A stretch of DNA of 47,032 nt from Acetatifactor sp. Its GTDB lineage: Bacteria > Bacillota > Clostridia > Lachnospirales > Lachnospiraceae. This document shows, piece by piece, positions 37,966-46,787 of this stretch. Every line of letters begins with the position of its first letter. The stretch's first letter is position 1. A program made the translations under genes and the position numbers. Location: contig JAILLF010000055.1 of NCBI GenBank assembly GCA_024693365.1, positions 1 through 47,032 on the forward strand, read 5' to 3'. Under the pieces are notes generated by a model. It was not told the origin of the DNA, made no database searches, and saw nothing but the letters and a program-made list of their open reading frames with translations.

Positions 37966-39546
37966 TCATTCCGTCAGGCATCTTACCGTGCCCATCTTTG
38001 ACACGCCCTGTAGCCGGAGCTCCTGAGTCTGATACCTAAGAAGCATATTCACGATCTCCTTCGTAAAAACCTCTCCCGGCGCCGCAATGGGCGTCCCCGG
38101 CGGATAAAGATTCACAAACTCCGCGCTGATCCTGCCCTCGCAATCGCAGAGCAAAACCTCTTCCCACGGCGCGTCCCAGGCTTCCTTAAGACTTCTGGCA
38201 ACCACGGGCTCCGAACCGCCCTGCCGCCCTCCGTTCGTTCCGTCAGGCACCGCCTCCATTTGCCTTTCACCGCTTGTTTCCTCACAAGGCGCAATCTGGC
38301 TTTTTCCCAATTCTTTTTTCCGTTCATCTGCATTCACGTCTATCTCCAGCAGGGCATCCCGCATTCTCCGGTAACCCTCCTGCGCATCACCCACGGTAAA
38401 CATGGCAAGGCAGTATTCCCCCGCCGCCATCTCCAGCTGCAAATGATAACGGTCTCTTAAGACGTCATAGATCTGCTGCCCCGTCAGACCACTGGTTCCC
38501 GCATGAATCACAAGCTTGCCGACGTCCTGACGTACTTTGCAATCCCCGTCTGCCAAGTCCTCCTGCCCGGAGACGCTCTGTCCGTTCACCGGCTCCCCGC
38601 ATTCTAATTCTTCCGTAAGAAAACGCAAACGGCGGCAGGCGGAAAGCTCCTTTGTCAGCCACCCGAAATCTCTCACCAGATCGCCATAAAGCTTCTCCCC
38701 GTCCTGTTCCATCATCGTGACGGCATTGTCAATGCTCGCCATCAAAACATACGAAGGACTGCTGGACTGATAAATGCGAAGAAATCTTTTCAGCCTTTCC
38801 CTGTCGACGCGGTCACCGTTTACGTGCAGAAGCGCCGTCTGCGTCATGGCGGGCAGGGTTTTATGTACGCTGTGGATCACGAGATCTGCCCCCGCCTGAC
38901 AACTATTCTCCCGGCATGGCGCGTCTCCTGCCTGCTCCCGCCAGTTGCCTCGCGCCTTGCCTGTCAGGCCCAAATGCGCTCCGTGCGCCTCGTCCACGAT
39001 CAGGATCTTTCCATGGGCGTGAACGATTTCCGCGATCTCCCGCACGGGGGAGATCCTGCCCTCATACGTGGGCGATACAATCAATACGGCCTGCACGTCC
39101 GGCGCATTCTCCAATGCGTGCTCGATCTCTTTGGGCTGCAGACCGTCACAAATTCCAAATTCATCTATTACTTCCGGCAAAAGATACGTCAGCTTCAGGT
39201 TTCGCAAATACGCCGCGTGATAAGCTGATTTATGGCAATTTCTCGCCATCAGCAAATGCCCGCCCTCGGGAAGTGCCGCCGATAATGCTGCCAGAATTCC
39301 CGCCGTGCTGCCGCCGACCAGGCAAAAGCTCTCGTCCGCGCCGTAAAGCCTTGCAACGCGCTCCTGAAGGTCTTTAAGGATTCCCTCCGGCGCATGCAGG
39401 TCGTCAAACCCGTCAATCTCCGTCACGTCCATCTCATAAACGTCCGACGGCATCTCCCCAAAGGCACGGCGCTTGTGACCCGGCATGTGGTAAGGATAAT
39501 CCTCACCCCTCGCATATTCCGTTAATTTGTCGTATAAATGCTCCAA
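37966..39546 (-). CDS. Orn/Lys/Arg decarboxylase family PLP enzyme
   Basis: 526 residues from a TTG start with GAGGA upstream. Landmarks: Y-H-M-P-G-H-K-R near 19-26, D-V-T-E-I-D-G-F-D-D-L-H, V-G-G-S-T-A-G (PLP phosphate loop), S-P-T-Y-E-G, I-V-D-E-A-H-G-A-H and the Schiff-base lysine in H-S-V-H-K-T-L-P-A. The C-terminal decarboxylase domain ends L-Y-P-P-G-T-P-I-A-A-P-G-E. It matches the short Firmicutes form (SpeA/YaaO-like). Three hydrophilic insertions are unusual: around 200-215 (REQAGDAPCREN), 320-345 (GEPVNGQSVSGQ) and 435-465. Amino acid specificity cannot be read. It lies upstream of the kinase and holB. Confidence 0.88.
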   Translation of the reverse strand: MEHLYDKLTEYARGEDYPYHMPGHKRRAFGEMPSDVYEMDVTEIDGFDDLHAPEGILKDLQERVARLYGADESFCLVGGSTAGILAALSAALPEGGHLLMARNCHKSAYHAAYLRNLKLTYLLPEVIDEFGICDGLQPKEIEHALENAPDVQAVLIVSPTYEGRISPVREIAEIVHAHGKILIVDEAHGAHLGLTGKARGNWREQAGDAPCRENSCQAGADLVIHSVHKTLPAMTQTALLHVNGDRVDRERLKRFLRIYQSSSPSYVLMASIDNAVTMMEQDGEKLYGDLVRDFGWLTKELSACRRLRFLTEELECGEPVNGQSVSGQEDLADGDCKVRQDVGKLVIHAGTSGLTGQQIYDVLRDRYHLQLEMAAGEYCLAMFTVGDAQEGYRRMRDALLEIDVNADERKKELGKSQIAPCEETSGERQMEAVPDGTNGGRQGGSEPVVARSLKEAWDAPWEEVLLCDCEGRISAEFVNLYPPGTPIAAPGEVFTKEIVNMLLRYQTQELRLQGVSKMGTVRCLTE

Positions 39547-39580
39547 TCAGCCGTTCCTCAATCCCTGAATCCCTGCGCGT

Positions 39581-40204
39581 TTATTTCGTCGCGCGTGTTT
39601 TCTTTGCCGCATTCGCCTTCTTTGCTTCCATAAACTCCGTCTTTTGGTCAGCCTCCACGCCTTCCACCTTGCCATGTCCGTGAACGTAGTGGATCGTCTC
39701 CAGCAGCGAACACCATTTGTCCGCCGTCGTCACGATCCATGCCTCACGGCATCTCGGAATTTTTGTCAGCGTCAGGGGCCACATATGCTTTTCAATGATG
39801 TCCCGCTCCCTGGGCGTCAGGTCATAATCCCTGGAAGCATTGCTTAATGCGATCCCCGGATGATAAAAGCCGTGGAGGTTATGGGGCTTCTTGGCATCCC
39901 CCACGTGCCAGTCGTACAGGAAATAATCATGTAACAGGGCACCCCGGATCATCTCCTCCCGCTGGCAGCGGATGTGGAGCTTCTCGCTGATGGCAATGCT
40001 CAGCTTTGCCACGTTGACGCAGTGCTGATTCACCGTCATGTCGCCATGCTGGATGTGTCCCTTTGTCGACATAAAATTATTCGATTCCAGAATGTCACCC
40101 GCAGCTGCCCGGATCTGACGGTGCAGCTCACGATGTCTCTCAAATTTTCTCTTCCATCTCTCCGCCTGCCTTCTGGTGCGGAGAGTGTCTCTTCTTTGTT
40201 TCAT
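39581..40204 (-). CDS. HD-domain phosphohydrolase-like protein
   Basis: 207 residues from the ATG at 40204 (AAAAGGA upstream). The longer frame to 40327 would overlap the transpeptidase gene and is rejected. A basic N-terminus (KQRRDTLRTRRQAERWKR) is followed by an HD domain: H near N-Q-H-C-V-N-V-A, L-L-H-D-Y-F-L-Y-D-W-H, and H-P-G-I-A-L-S further on, with D in the last helix (T-A-D-K-W-C). A Lys/Ala-rich tail ends the protein. The substrate is unknown. Confidence 0.83.
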   Translation of the reverse strand: MKQRRDTLRTRRQAERWKRKFERHRELHRQIRAAAGDILESNNFMSTKGHIQHGDMTVNQHCVNVAKLSIAISEKLHIRCQREEMIRGALLHDYFLYDWHVGDAKKPHNLHGFYHPGIALSNASRDYDLTPRERDIIEKHMWPLTLTKIPRCREAWIVTTADKWCSLLETIHYVHGHGKVEGVEADQKTEFMEAKKANAAKKTRATK

Positions 40205-40217
40205 TTGTCGTTTCCTT

Positions 40218-41876
40218 TTACCATTGACCGTGGATCTCGTTATCTTCCACATAGTCTTCCTGGGATTCCCCTTCCGCACGCTCGCCTTCCCTGCCGCTCG
40301 TGCCCAGTCCTTCCCCAGTCGGCGCATCCGTTGCTTCCGCCCCGGTTGCCGTTGCGATTTCCGTCCCGGCTACCGTCGCATCCGCGCCTTCCGCCATGCC
40401 CGCAGCTTCTGCCTCTGCTGCCGCCGCAAGGGCCAGCAGTTCCTTCGGATTCTGCCCCTCCGGATAATGATAGCATACGACCGGAAATCCCGTTTCCACG
40501 CACTTATAAATCTGCTCAGCCTTCTTCAGGGGAAGATTTACGCATCCGTGGGAACCGTTATTTTTGTAAATGGTTCCTCCAAATGCCTTTCTCCACATTG
40601 CGTCATGCAAACCGTAGCCGCCGTAAAACGGCATCCAGTAATGAACGAAGCTCTCGTAATCCGGACCGCGAAGGATCCTGTCCCTCTGCTTGTAGGTCAC
40701 GGCATAAATGCCTTCCGGCGTCGAATGTCCGGACGCCACGTCGCCGGACACAAAGTCCGTCTCCAAAAGCAATTCTCCCTGATAATAAAAATACATGTGC
40801 TGATTTGTCAGATCCACCTCGGCGTAGGAATCACCGATGGTGCCGTCAAAAAAGACGTAATCCTTGGTCTTGCTGGCGGGCTGACGCTCCGTCACCGCGC
40901 CCTCGCGGATCATGGCGATCAGCTCCTCGCCTTCCTTTTCCGCATCGGACTCCCATCCGGACTTACATTTTAGTGATACGTTGGCATCCAGCGAAGTGTG
41001 GAAGACGTAAGTCTTTCCCTTGGGATCATACTGCTTCTTCAGGTCCTTGACGAACGCCCTGACCGCATCCTCGTCCAGCGTCGGCTTGCCGTCCTTTAGG
41101 CTCACCCAATCCTTCAGCTGTTCCTTGTCCACCGTCACGTCCGTGCCGTACCAGTGATATTGTATGCTCGCGCCAAGCCATAAATTTGCCTGATCCGCGA
41201 TGCCATTTAGCTTCTCATTGTCAGACCTTATCCTAGCTATGTTATAACATCCCGTGGACTCAATGTCCACTTGATTTTCCATGGAATTTAATGCCATTTC
41301 TATGGCAGGCATTGCCTTTGCCGCATCCATTCGCGTGCCAAGCGTGTCAGACACAACGCGGTATGCGTTTTCCTCCGGAACGTACTCGCTTAAATAGGCA
41401 TCCCTGGGAGCCATGGTATTGCAGCTCTGACAGGCATCCCAGCTGCCCACAAATGCCGCAAGCCGTTCCGGCTCAAAGGTGATCTCCTGCTCAAACATAT
41501 AATCACGGCCGTCGCCCCAAAACGCGCGAAACCATTGATACGGATCCTGCTTTGCGAAAATCTGCCCCACCAGCGCCGCCGTATCCTTTCTGCAAAGGGA
41601 GACGTCCGTCGGCGTGATCTTCCCGAGCACCATTTTCTCCTCAGGCTTTAAGGGATTTCTCCCCGTAACCTCCAACACGTAGTCGCTGATCTGTGCATCC
41701 AAAATTGCACAGACGGCGGAGGGCTCGAGATCGCTGCAATCCACGCCGTTGATGTGGGTCCCCCGCATGAATTGCACCTTGTATTTCGACACGCCTTGAA
41801 AATAGATGCCTCCAAAGGCGCACAAAAGAACCACTATGAAACTAGCCAAAATAATCAAAACCGTTTTTTTAGACAT
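40218..41876 (-). CDS. Membrane-anchored L,D-transpeptidase (YkuD)
   Basis: 552 residues from the ATG at 41876 (AGGTG upstream). One N-terminal anchor helix (about 4-27) is followed by two peptidoglycan-binding-4-like domains (about 35-300) and the YkuD domain: Y-A-E-V-D-L-T-N-Q-H-M-Y-F-Y at its start, G-L-H-D-A-M-W (catalytic His region) and N-N-G-S-H-G-C-V-N-L-P (catalytic Cys). It makes 3-3 crosslinks or attaches proteins in a DAP-type wall, fitting the meso-DAP MurE next door. After the catalytic domain a ~75-residue Ala/Glu/Gly/Thr tail is added, another case of low-complexity extension. Confidence 0.9.
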   Translation of the reverse strand: MSKKTVLIILASFIVVLLCAFGGIYFQGVSKYKVQFMRGTHINGVDCSDLEPSAVCAILDAQISDYVLEVTGRNPLKPEEKMVLGKITPTDVSLCRKDTAALVGQIFAKQDPYQWFRAFWGDGRDYMFEQEITFEPERLAAFVGSWDACQSCNTMAPRDAYLSEYVPEENAYRVVSDTLGTRMDAAKAMPAIEMALNSMENQVDIESTGCYNIARIRSDNEKLNGIADQANLWLGASIQYHWYGTDVTVDKEQLKDWVSLKDGKPTLDEDAVRAFVKDLKKQYDPKGKTYVFHTSLDANVSLKCKSGWESDAEKEGEELIAMIREGAVTERQPASKTKDYVFFDGTIGDSYAEVDLTNQHMYFYYQGELLLETDFVSGDVASGHSTPEGIYAVTYKQRDRILRGPDYESFVHYWMPFYGGYGLHDAMWRKAFGGTIYKNNGSHGCVNLPLKKAEQIYKCVETGFPVVCYHYPEGQNPKELLALAAAAEAEAAGMAEGADATVAGTEIATATGAEATDAPTGEGLGTSGREGERAEGESQEDYVEDNEIHGQW

Positions 41877-41963
41877 CACACACCTATATAAACATGTGGC
41901 CTTCGGCCATCCTCTTTTCAAATTTACCATACAAATATGAAAATATCATAACATAAAATTTTC

Positions 41964-42007
41964 AAAAAAAATAGCGCAAAAAAGCTAGATTTTACGCCTT
42001 TTTGCGC
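41964..42007 (-). terminator. Intrinsic terminator after murE
   Basis: On the minus strand GCGCAAAAA and TTTTTGCGC (41999-42007 and 41974-41982) form a perfect nine-base stem, followed by TATTTTTTTT (to 41964). It lies about 50 bases after the murE stop and before the transpeptidase leader. Confidence 0.9.
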
Positions 42008-42055
42008 CGCTTTTCCAAATGTTTTTCCAATGTCTCCCCGGGATGTTTGGAAAAA

Positions 42056-43630
42056 TCATGAATTTCCAAACTTCTTCTGACAATATTCCTCGATGATCTT
42101 CTCTTCCGAGAAGTAATATTTCTGGCCCTTGATCTCCTGATATTCCTCATGGCCCTTGCCAAGCAAAGCAATGATGTCGCCAGGCCTTGCATTGTCAATC
42201 AGATAATGGATGGCCTCCTCACGGTCGATGATGGTAATATATTTTCCGCCATGCACGTTAAGGCCCTCGATAATGGTCTTGTTGATCTCCTCAACCTCCT
42301 CATCCCTTGGATTGTCCATGGTGAGCACGGTGAGATCCGCGTATTTTCCCGAAGCCTCGCCCATGTCGTAGCGCCTTGCCTTCGCACGATTTCCGCCGCC
42401 GCCGAAAAGACAGATCAGTCGGTCCGGTTTGTACGCCTTCAGCATGGACAGCAAGTTTTCTGCGCTGACCGCGTTGTGTGCATAGTCGATCAGCATCGTG
42501 CCATGTCCCGCCATGCAGGTCATCAGCTGCGTGCGCCCCTTGACGTAGACCTTGGCAAGACCACTTAAAATCGCCTCCGTCGGAATGCCGATCTCCGCCG
42601 TGATGGCAATGGCGATCAGCGCATTTTCCACGTTAAAGGTGCCAGGCATCGGAAGATTCACCTGGGCGCTGCGCTTTCCGGAAAGCGTAAAGGTCACGCC
42701 GAGAAAGCTCCCCTCCCAAATATTATGTGCGTCTGATGCCATATAATCCGCTTCACCCTTTTGTGAGACGGTGACCAAGCGATCCTTGGCGAGCTCCGTC
42801 GCCTCCGGCCACCTCGGATCGTCAATATTGACGATCACGGGACCCGTCTGAAGGAACAATAGCTTCTTGCAATCAAGGTATTCCTGGAAATCCTTGTGCT
42901 CGTCAGGGCTGATGTGATCAGGAGAAATATTCAGGAATGCGCCATAGGCAAAATCAATGCCTGCGGTTCTGCCGAGCTTCAATGCCTGCGAGGATACCTC
43001 CATCACGGCGTAGGTGCAGCCCTCCTCCAGCATCTTCGCAAAGAGGCGTTGGAGCTCATAGGATTCCGGCGTCGTGTTCGCGGTCTTATATTTTTCCGCA
43101 CCGATGAAGGCTCCGAGGGTTCCGATCATGCCAACCTTGTATCCAGCCTCCTCGAGAATCTTCTTGATCATGTGAGTCGTGGTCGTCTTGCCTTTCGTGC
43201 CGGTAAGTCCAATAACCTTCAACTTCGAGGCAGGATTTCCAAACCAATTGCGCGCAGTGATTGCAAGGGCTTCACGCGTATTTGCTACCTTGATGATGAC
43301 AGGCTGCGTGTCCTGTTCCGCAGCACTCGCCTGAGGATCCTTCTGCTCAGTCAGGCCGGCATCCTTCGTCTGAGGATTATTCTGCGTTCCTGCGTCAGAA
43401 GACTCCAAGAGTCTGGCCCTTACGTCCTCCTCTACGATCAGTGCAACTGCGCCTTGCGCCACTGCCTGTCCCGCAAAGGCATGCGCGTCAAACCTCGCGC
43501 CCTTTAGGCACACAAACGCACAGCCCGGCTCTACCTTTCTGGAGTCATAGACCAGCGCCGTAATCTCCTGCTCCAGGCTCCCCTGCAGACACTCATATTC
43601 CATATCCCTAAGCAAATCTCTCAGTATCAT
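42056..43630 (-). CDS. murE: UDP-MurNAc-tripeptide synthetase, meso-DAP type
   Basis: 524 residues. The three Mur ligase domains are present: UDP-MurNAc-binding N-terminus (V-Y-D-S-R-K-V-E-P-G at 27-36), ATP-binding G-T-K-G-K-T-T-T (144-151), central N-T-T-P-E and H-x-S-P-D-E-H, and the C-terminal ligase domain with Y-A-H-N and M-D-N-P-R, the motif that selects meso-diaminopimelate. It adds DAP to UDP-MurNAc-Ala-Glu. Residues ~76-109, between domain strands in the N-terminal domain, are a hydrophilic Gln/Asp/Ala/Thr insertion (NNPQTKDAGLTEQKDPQ) not usual for MurE. DapF, which makes the DAP, is encoded nearby. Confidence 0.95.
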   Translation of the reverse strand: MILRDLLRDMEYECLQGSLEQEITALVYDSRKVEPGCAFVCLKGARFDAHAFAGQAVAQGAVALIVEEDVRARLLESSDAGTQNNPQTKDAGLTEQKDPQASAAEQDTQPVIIKVANTREALAITARNWFGNPASKLKVIGLTGTKGKTTTTHMIKKILEEAGYKVGMIGTLGAFIGAEKYKTANTTPESYELQRLFAKMLEEGCTYAVMEVSSQALKLGRTAGIDFAYGAFLNISPDHISPDEHKDFQEYLDCKKLLFLQTGPVIVNIDDPRWPEATELAKDRLVTVSQKGEADYMASDAHNIWEGSFLGVTFTLSGKRSAQVNLPMPGTFNVENALIAIAITAEIGIPTEAILSGLAKVYVKGRTQLMTCMAGHGTMLIDYAHNAVSAENLLSMLKAYKPDRLICLFGGGGNRAKARRYDMGEASGKYADLTVLTMDNPRDEEVEEINKTIIEGLNVHGGKYITIIDREEAIHYLIDNARPGDIIALLGKGHEEYQEIKGQKYYFSEEKIIEEYCQKKFGNS

Positions 43631-43659
43631 GGCATCTCAATCCTTTTCTCCTAATTTTT

Positions 43660-44481
43660 CTAACCTTGGTTCCTCTGGCGCACAATCTCATACATCATGA
43701 TGGACGCCGCGCAGCTCACGTTAAAGGAGCTGGCATAGGACGTCTCTGCCATGGGAATGGTACAAAGCCTGTCACAGTATTCCTTAAAAGCCTTATTCAG
43801 GCCCATGGTCTCATTCCCGATCATGAGAAGGATGGGCGTGGTGAAGTCCTCACTCCATACCGGATGCTCCTTGTGCGCCGTGGTACCGATGGTCGTAAAT
43901 CCGGGATATTCCTTCTTTAGCTTTTCTACGTAATCGTACAGCTCGCGATTGTCCGCGATCCTGACCACGGGAAGATTAAAAAAGGATCCCATGGCAGACA
44001 CCACCACGTCCGGATCATAAAGATCCACGGCGTGCCCCGTAATGATCAGGGCATCCGCGCCAAGCGCATCACAGGAACGGATCATGGTTCCAAGATTTCC
44101 CCTATTTGAAGGACGGTCAAAAAGCACCAGAAAAGGCGTCTTGGAAAGCTTTAAGGTGTCTAGCCTGTCCTCGCGCATCTCGATGACGGCCATGAGTTCC
44201 GACGTGTCGGTCTTATCGGAAAGATCCGAGAGAAGCTGAGTCGTTAAGTTGTAATTGATCTCCGTCTTCACGTCCCGGATCATTTCCTTTGCCCAGTCGG
44301 AAAGATTGTCCGAGCAGTAGATCAGGGATTTGATCTTCCAGCCATTCTTCACCGCTTCCTTTAGGCTCCGCACGCCCTCCACAAGGAACTGATTCGCCTT
44401 GTAACGTTTGTTCCGATTGGTCCTTAGCACCTCAATTTGCTGATAGGTGCTGTTTTTAGTAAATAATTTTTGTTCTTTCAT
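43660..44481 (-). CDS. TrmH/SpoU-family RNA 2'-O-methyltransferase
   Basis: 273 residues with the SPOUT knot motifs: L-F-D-R-P-S-N-R-G-N-L-G-T-M-I-R-S (motif 1), L-M-I-G-N-E-T-M-G-L (motif 2) and M-A-E-T-S-Y-A-S-S-F-N-V-S-C-A-A-S-I (motif 3). The N-terminal ~100 residues form an L30e-like substrate-binding domain. It methylates ribose in rRNA or tRNA; the target nucleotide cannot be assigned. It lies 29 bases before murE. Confidence 0.92.
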   Translation of the reverse strand: MKEQKLFTKNSTYQQIEVLRTNRNKRYKANQFLVEGVRSLKEAVKNGWKIKSLIYCSDNLSDWAKEMIRDVKTEINYNLTTQLLSDLSDKTDTSELMAVIEMREDRLDTLKLSKTPFLVLFDRPSNRGNLGTMIRSCDALGADALIITGHAVDLYDPDVVVSAMGSFFNLPVVRIADNRELYDYVEKLKKEYPGFTTIGTTAHKEHPVWSEDFTTPILLMIGNETMGLNKAFKEYCDRLCTIPMAETSYASSFNVSCAASIMMYEIVRQRNQG

Positions 44482-44540
44482 GCTCTCTTTTCCCCGTCAT
44501 CATTCCTGCCGCCATCGGATTTCCCTGCATCACGCCAACG

Positions 44541-45482
44541 TCAGTGCATGCCCCGAAGTTCAATGCGATCCAAGATCCCCTGCACGCTAACGTTCTGGTG
44601 GGTCAAGTACATTCTCATGACGTTCTCGATAAATTTCTCGTCCGCGCGGGTCTTCTTTTGAATCTTCTTTACGTCATACCCCTTGTCGATCATCTTCATC
44701 ATTTGGGAAACCAAGGCGTATTTCTCATTCTCCGAAAGTCTGGTCGTTGATTTTGCGTCCTGCGCAGCGCGTTCCTGACCTCTTGTGACAGTTCCCACCG
44801 TCTCCGGCATCCTCAAGCCGCACTGCTCTTCCGTCTCCGGCATCCTCAAGCCGCACTGATCCTCCGTCTCCGGTATCTTCAAGCCGCCGCCCTGGCCCTC
44901 CATCAGCAATGTCTTCGCATGTCCATAATATATCGTCTTAGGATGGAGCGCCAAAAGCTTTTCCCAGCTTTCTCCGGTCTGCGTGCCCTTGTGTAGCTCT
45001 AGTTCATAGAGAGGATTTAAGTCTCCCACAAACAAAGCTCCCTCGTCCAGCCATAGGGAGATGCTATCGTCGCTGTGCCCAGGCGTATGATAGATCTCGC
45101 CATTCAGGCCAAGCTCCTTTAGGACCTCGCGGCTTTCTGAAAGGGGAAACGTTCGCACCCGTTCCTCCCTGATCGGAACAAAGCCCGTTCCCTTTTCCTT
45201 CGCAAACACGGGATCCGCCGCGTGCAGAAAGGGTTTTTGCAGTTCCGGGATCAGTATGGTCGCCCCTTGATCTGCGATTTCCTGCGCGATTCCCATGTGA
45301 TCGGGGTGGAAATGGGAAATCAGAACGTAATCAATCTCCTGCGCGGTAACTCGCAACTCACCAAGGGCCCTGCAAAACAGCGGGAATGTACCGGCCCAGC
45401 CCGTATCAAAAAGGAGCTTTCCCCGTTCCCCTTCGATCAGGTAAGTATTTGTGTTGGAATATCGCAACTCTCTTATTTTCAT
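44541..45482 (-). CDS. Metallo-beta-lactamase-fold hydrolase with inserted repeats
   Basis: 313 residues. Metal ligands are in S-H-F-H-P-D-H-M-G (56-64), Y-H-T-P-G-H-S-D-D (131-139), V-G-D (152-154) and Y-G-H (186-188), as in the glyoxalase II/MBL superfamily. The C-terminal ~65 residues form a helical domain. Between them an 11-residue unit G-L-R-M-P-E-T-E-E-Q-C is repeated three times (200-232). Substrate unknown. Confidence 0.87.
   Translation of the reverse strand: MKIRELRYSNTNTYLIEGERGKLLFDTGWAGTFPLFCRALGELRVTAQEIDYVLISHFHPDHMGIAQEIADQGATILIPELQKPFLHAADPVFAKEKGTGFVPIREERVRTFPLSESREVLKELGLNGEIYHTPGHSDDSISLWLDEGALFVGDLNPLYELELHKGTQTGESWEKLLALHPKTIYYGHAKTLLMEGQGGGLKIPETEDQCGLRMPETEEQCGLRMPETVGTVTRGQERAAQDAKSTTRLSENEKYALVSQMMKMIDKGYDVKKIQKKTRADEKFIENVMRMYLTHQNVSVQGILDRIELRGMH
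44787..44885 (-). repeat. Three 33-bp tandem repeats in the MBL hydrolase gene
   Basis: Eleven-codon units G-L-K-I-P-E-T-E-D-Q-C, G-L-R-M-P-E-T-E-E-Q-C and G-L-R-M-P-E-T-V-G-T-V follow each other without gaps. At DNA level the phrase CCGTCTCCGG recurs three times on the plus strand. Confidence 0.88.
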
Positions 45483-45504
45483 CCTTGATCTTTCCCAATC
45501 TTGC

Positions 45505-45540
45505 GTAAAGCACCGTCCCTGCCTGGAAACGATGCTTTAC
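45505..45540. other. Strong hairpin between dapF and the MBL hydrolase gene
   Basis: GTAAAGCACCGT (45505-45516) and ACGATGCTTTAC (45529-45540) pair over 12 bases with one mismatch. No U-run follows on the minus strand, so it may be a processing or stability element in a dapF-MBL message, or a weak terminator. Confidence 0.5.
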
Positions 45541-45607
45541 GTCTGGTATATTCCTCATTTCGCTTCCCATTCCGTAAGCCCCTTATGCCTCTGGAGGGTA
45601 TTGCTTC

Positions 45608-46450
45608 TTATTCCTCCGGATGGTATGTCCCTTCATATACCACATATGAAGGCCCCTTCATGTGTACAACGTTCTGATCGTCCCACTCCACGTGCAGGAC
45701 ACCGCCAATCTGCTCCACGTCGACAATGCGGTCAACCAGGCCGAGCCGATGCATGAACACGACCGCCGTACAACACCCGGTGCCACAGCCAATCGTCTCT
45801 CCCGTGCCGCGCTCCCACTCACGGATCTTTAAGTGCTGCCTGTCCACAAGCTGTACAAAAGTCACGTTCGTCCTTCTCGGGAAAACGACGTTGTTTTCCA
45901 CCAAGGGGCCATATTTTTCAATGTCCAGCGTGGATAAGTCGTCTACCTGGATCATGGTATGCGGATTACCCCAGGAAAGGGAGGATGCAATCATTGTCTT
46001 GTCGCCCACGGTGATGGGCTGGGTGAGGAACTCGTCCTTGTCGGTCGTCACCGGAATCAGCGCTGGCGTGAAGATTGGCTCTCCAATCGCTGCCTCAATG
46101 TCCGTCACCATTCCGTCCTTAACGGTCAGAAGAATTGTCTTCTCGCCGCCTAGCGTCTCGATCTTCACCGTCGTCTTATCCGTAAGGCCATGATAATAAA
46201 CGAATTTTCCAACCGAGCGCACGGCATTGCCGCACATCTCCGCCTCCGTGCCGTCCGGATTAAAGATGCGCATGCGGAAGTCGCATTTCTCAGACGGGCA
46301 GATCAGTACCAGCCCGTCCGCGCCAATGCCAAAATGCCGGTTGGACATCTTTTTCGAAAGCTCATTTGGATTTTCTATCGTTTGATGAATGGCATCGACG
46401 TACACGTAATCGTTGCCATATGCCTGCATCTTCGTAAACTTGATTCCCAT
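45608..46450 (-). CDS. dapF: Diaminopimelate epimerase
   Basis: 280 residues. Both catalytic cysteines are in place: E-M-C-G-N-A-V-R-S-V (about 76-85) and G-C-G-T-G-C-C-T-A (about 220-228). The start K-M-Q-A-Y-G-N-D-Y and the G-I-G-A-D-G-L region are standard. It converts LL-DAP to meso-DAP for lysine and for peptidoglycan (substrate of the MurE encoded nearby). Its 5' flank is an unusual repeat array. Confidence 0.96.
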   Translation of the reverse strand: MGIKFTKMQAYGNDYVYVDAIHQTIENPNELSKKMSNRHFGIGADGLVLICPSEKCDFRMRIFNPDGTEAEMCGNAVRSVGKFVYYHGLTDKTTVKIETLGGEKTILLTVKDGMVTDIEAAIGEPIFTPALIPVTTDKDEFLTQPITVGDKTMIASSLSWGNPHTMIQVDDLSTLDIEKYGPLVENNVVFPRRTNVTFVQLVDRQHLKIREWERGTGETIGCGTGCCTAVVFMHRLGLVDRIVDVEQIGGVLHVEWDDQNVVHMKGPSYVVYEGTYHPEE

Positions 46451-46475
46451 TTTTCCTCTCCATAATTAGCTTTTC

Positions 46476-46603
46476 ACAAACTGGAAGTTGTAGAGTTCTT
46501 TTCCCTGACAAGCTGGAAGTTGTAGGGATCTTTTTAGTGACAAACTTGAAGCTATCGAGTTCTTTTCCCTGACAAACTGGAATATGCTGAGCTCTTTTGT
46601 CTC
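46476..46603. repeat. Four 32-bp tandem direct repeats
   Basis: Units begin ACAAACTGG (46476), ACAAGCTGG (46508), ACAAACTTG (46540) and ACAAACTGG (46572), an exact 32-base period, each continuing with a GAAGTTGTAGAGTTCTTTT-like segment. A single further copy of the start (ACAAACTTGAA) lies at 46839 beyond the 53-bp array. On the minus strand three of the unit junctions read TTGTCA, similar to a -35 box, which may matter for dapF transcription. Confidence 0.88.
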
Positions 46604-46628
46604 GACAGACGAATCTCGTTTCTTCAAT

Positions 46629-46787
46629 TTACGGGTCAAACTTAGCTTTTTGTCATTCTACCCGTAGACATTTTCATTTTCCTACGGGTCATTTTGCTTC
46701 TTTTGCTTTTTTGCCCGTAGTCTTTTCCAACTTCCTACGGGTCATTTTGCTTCTTTTGCTTTTTTGCCCGTAGTCTTTTCCAATTTC
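46629..46787. repeat. Three 53-bp tandem repeats, each a 39-bp unit bounded by inverted heptamers
   Basis: Units start at 46629, 46682 and 46735 (exact 53-base period). Each opens with (C)TACGGGTC and closes 39 bases later with CCCGTAG, followed by a 14-base CTTTTCCAA-type spacer. Units two and three are nearly identical; unit one is diverged in the loop but keeps both heptamers. A broken fourth unit begins at 46788 (TTACGATT). Confidence 0.9.

Noticed and set aside
46476..46787. CRISPR array
   Set aside because: Units are contiguous without unique spacers, periods are 32 and 53, repeats are not identical, and no cas gene is in the window.
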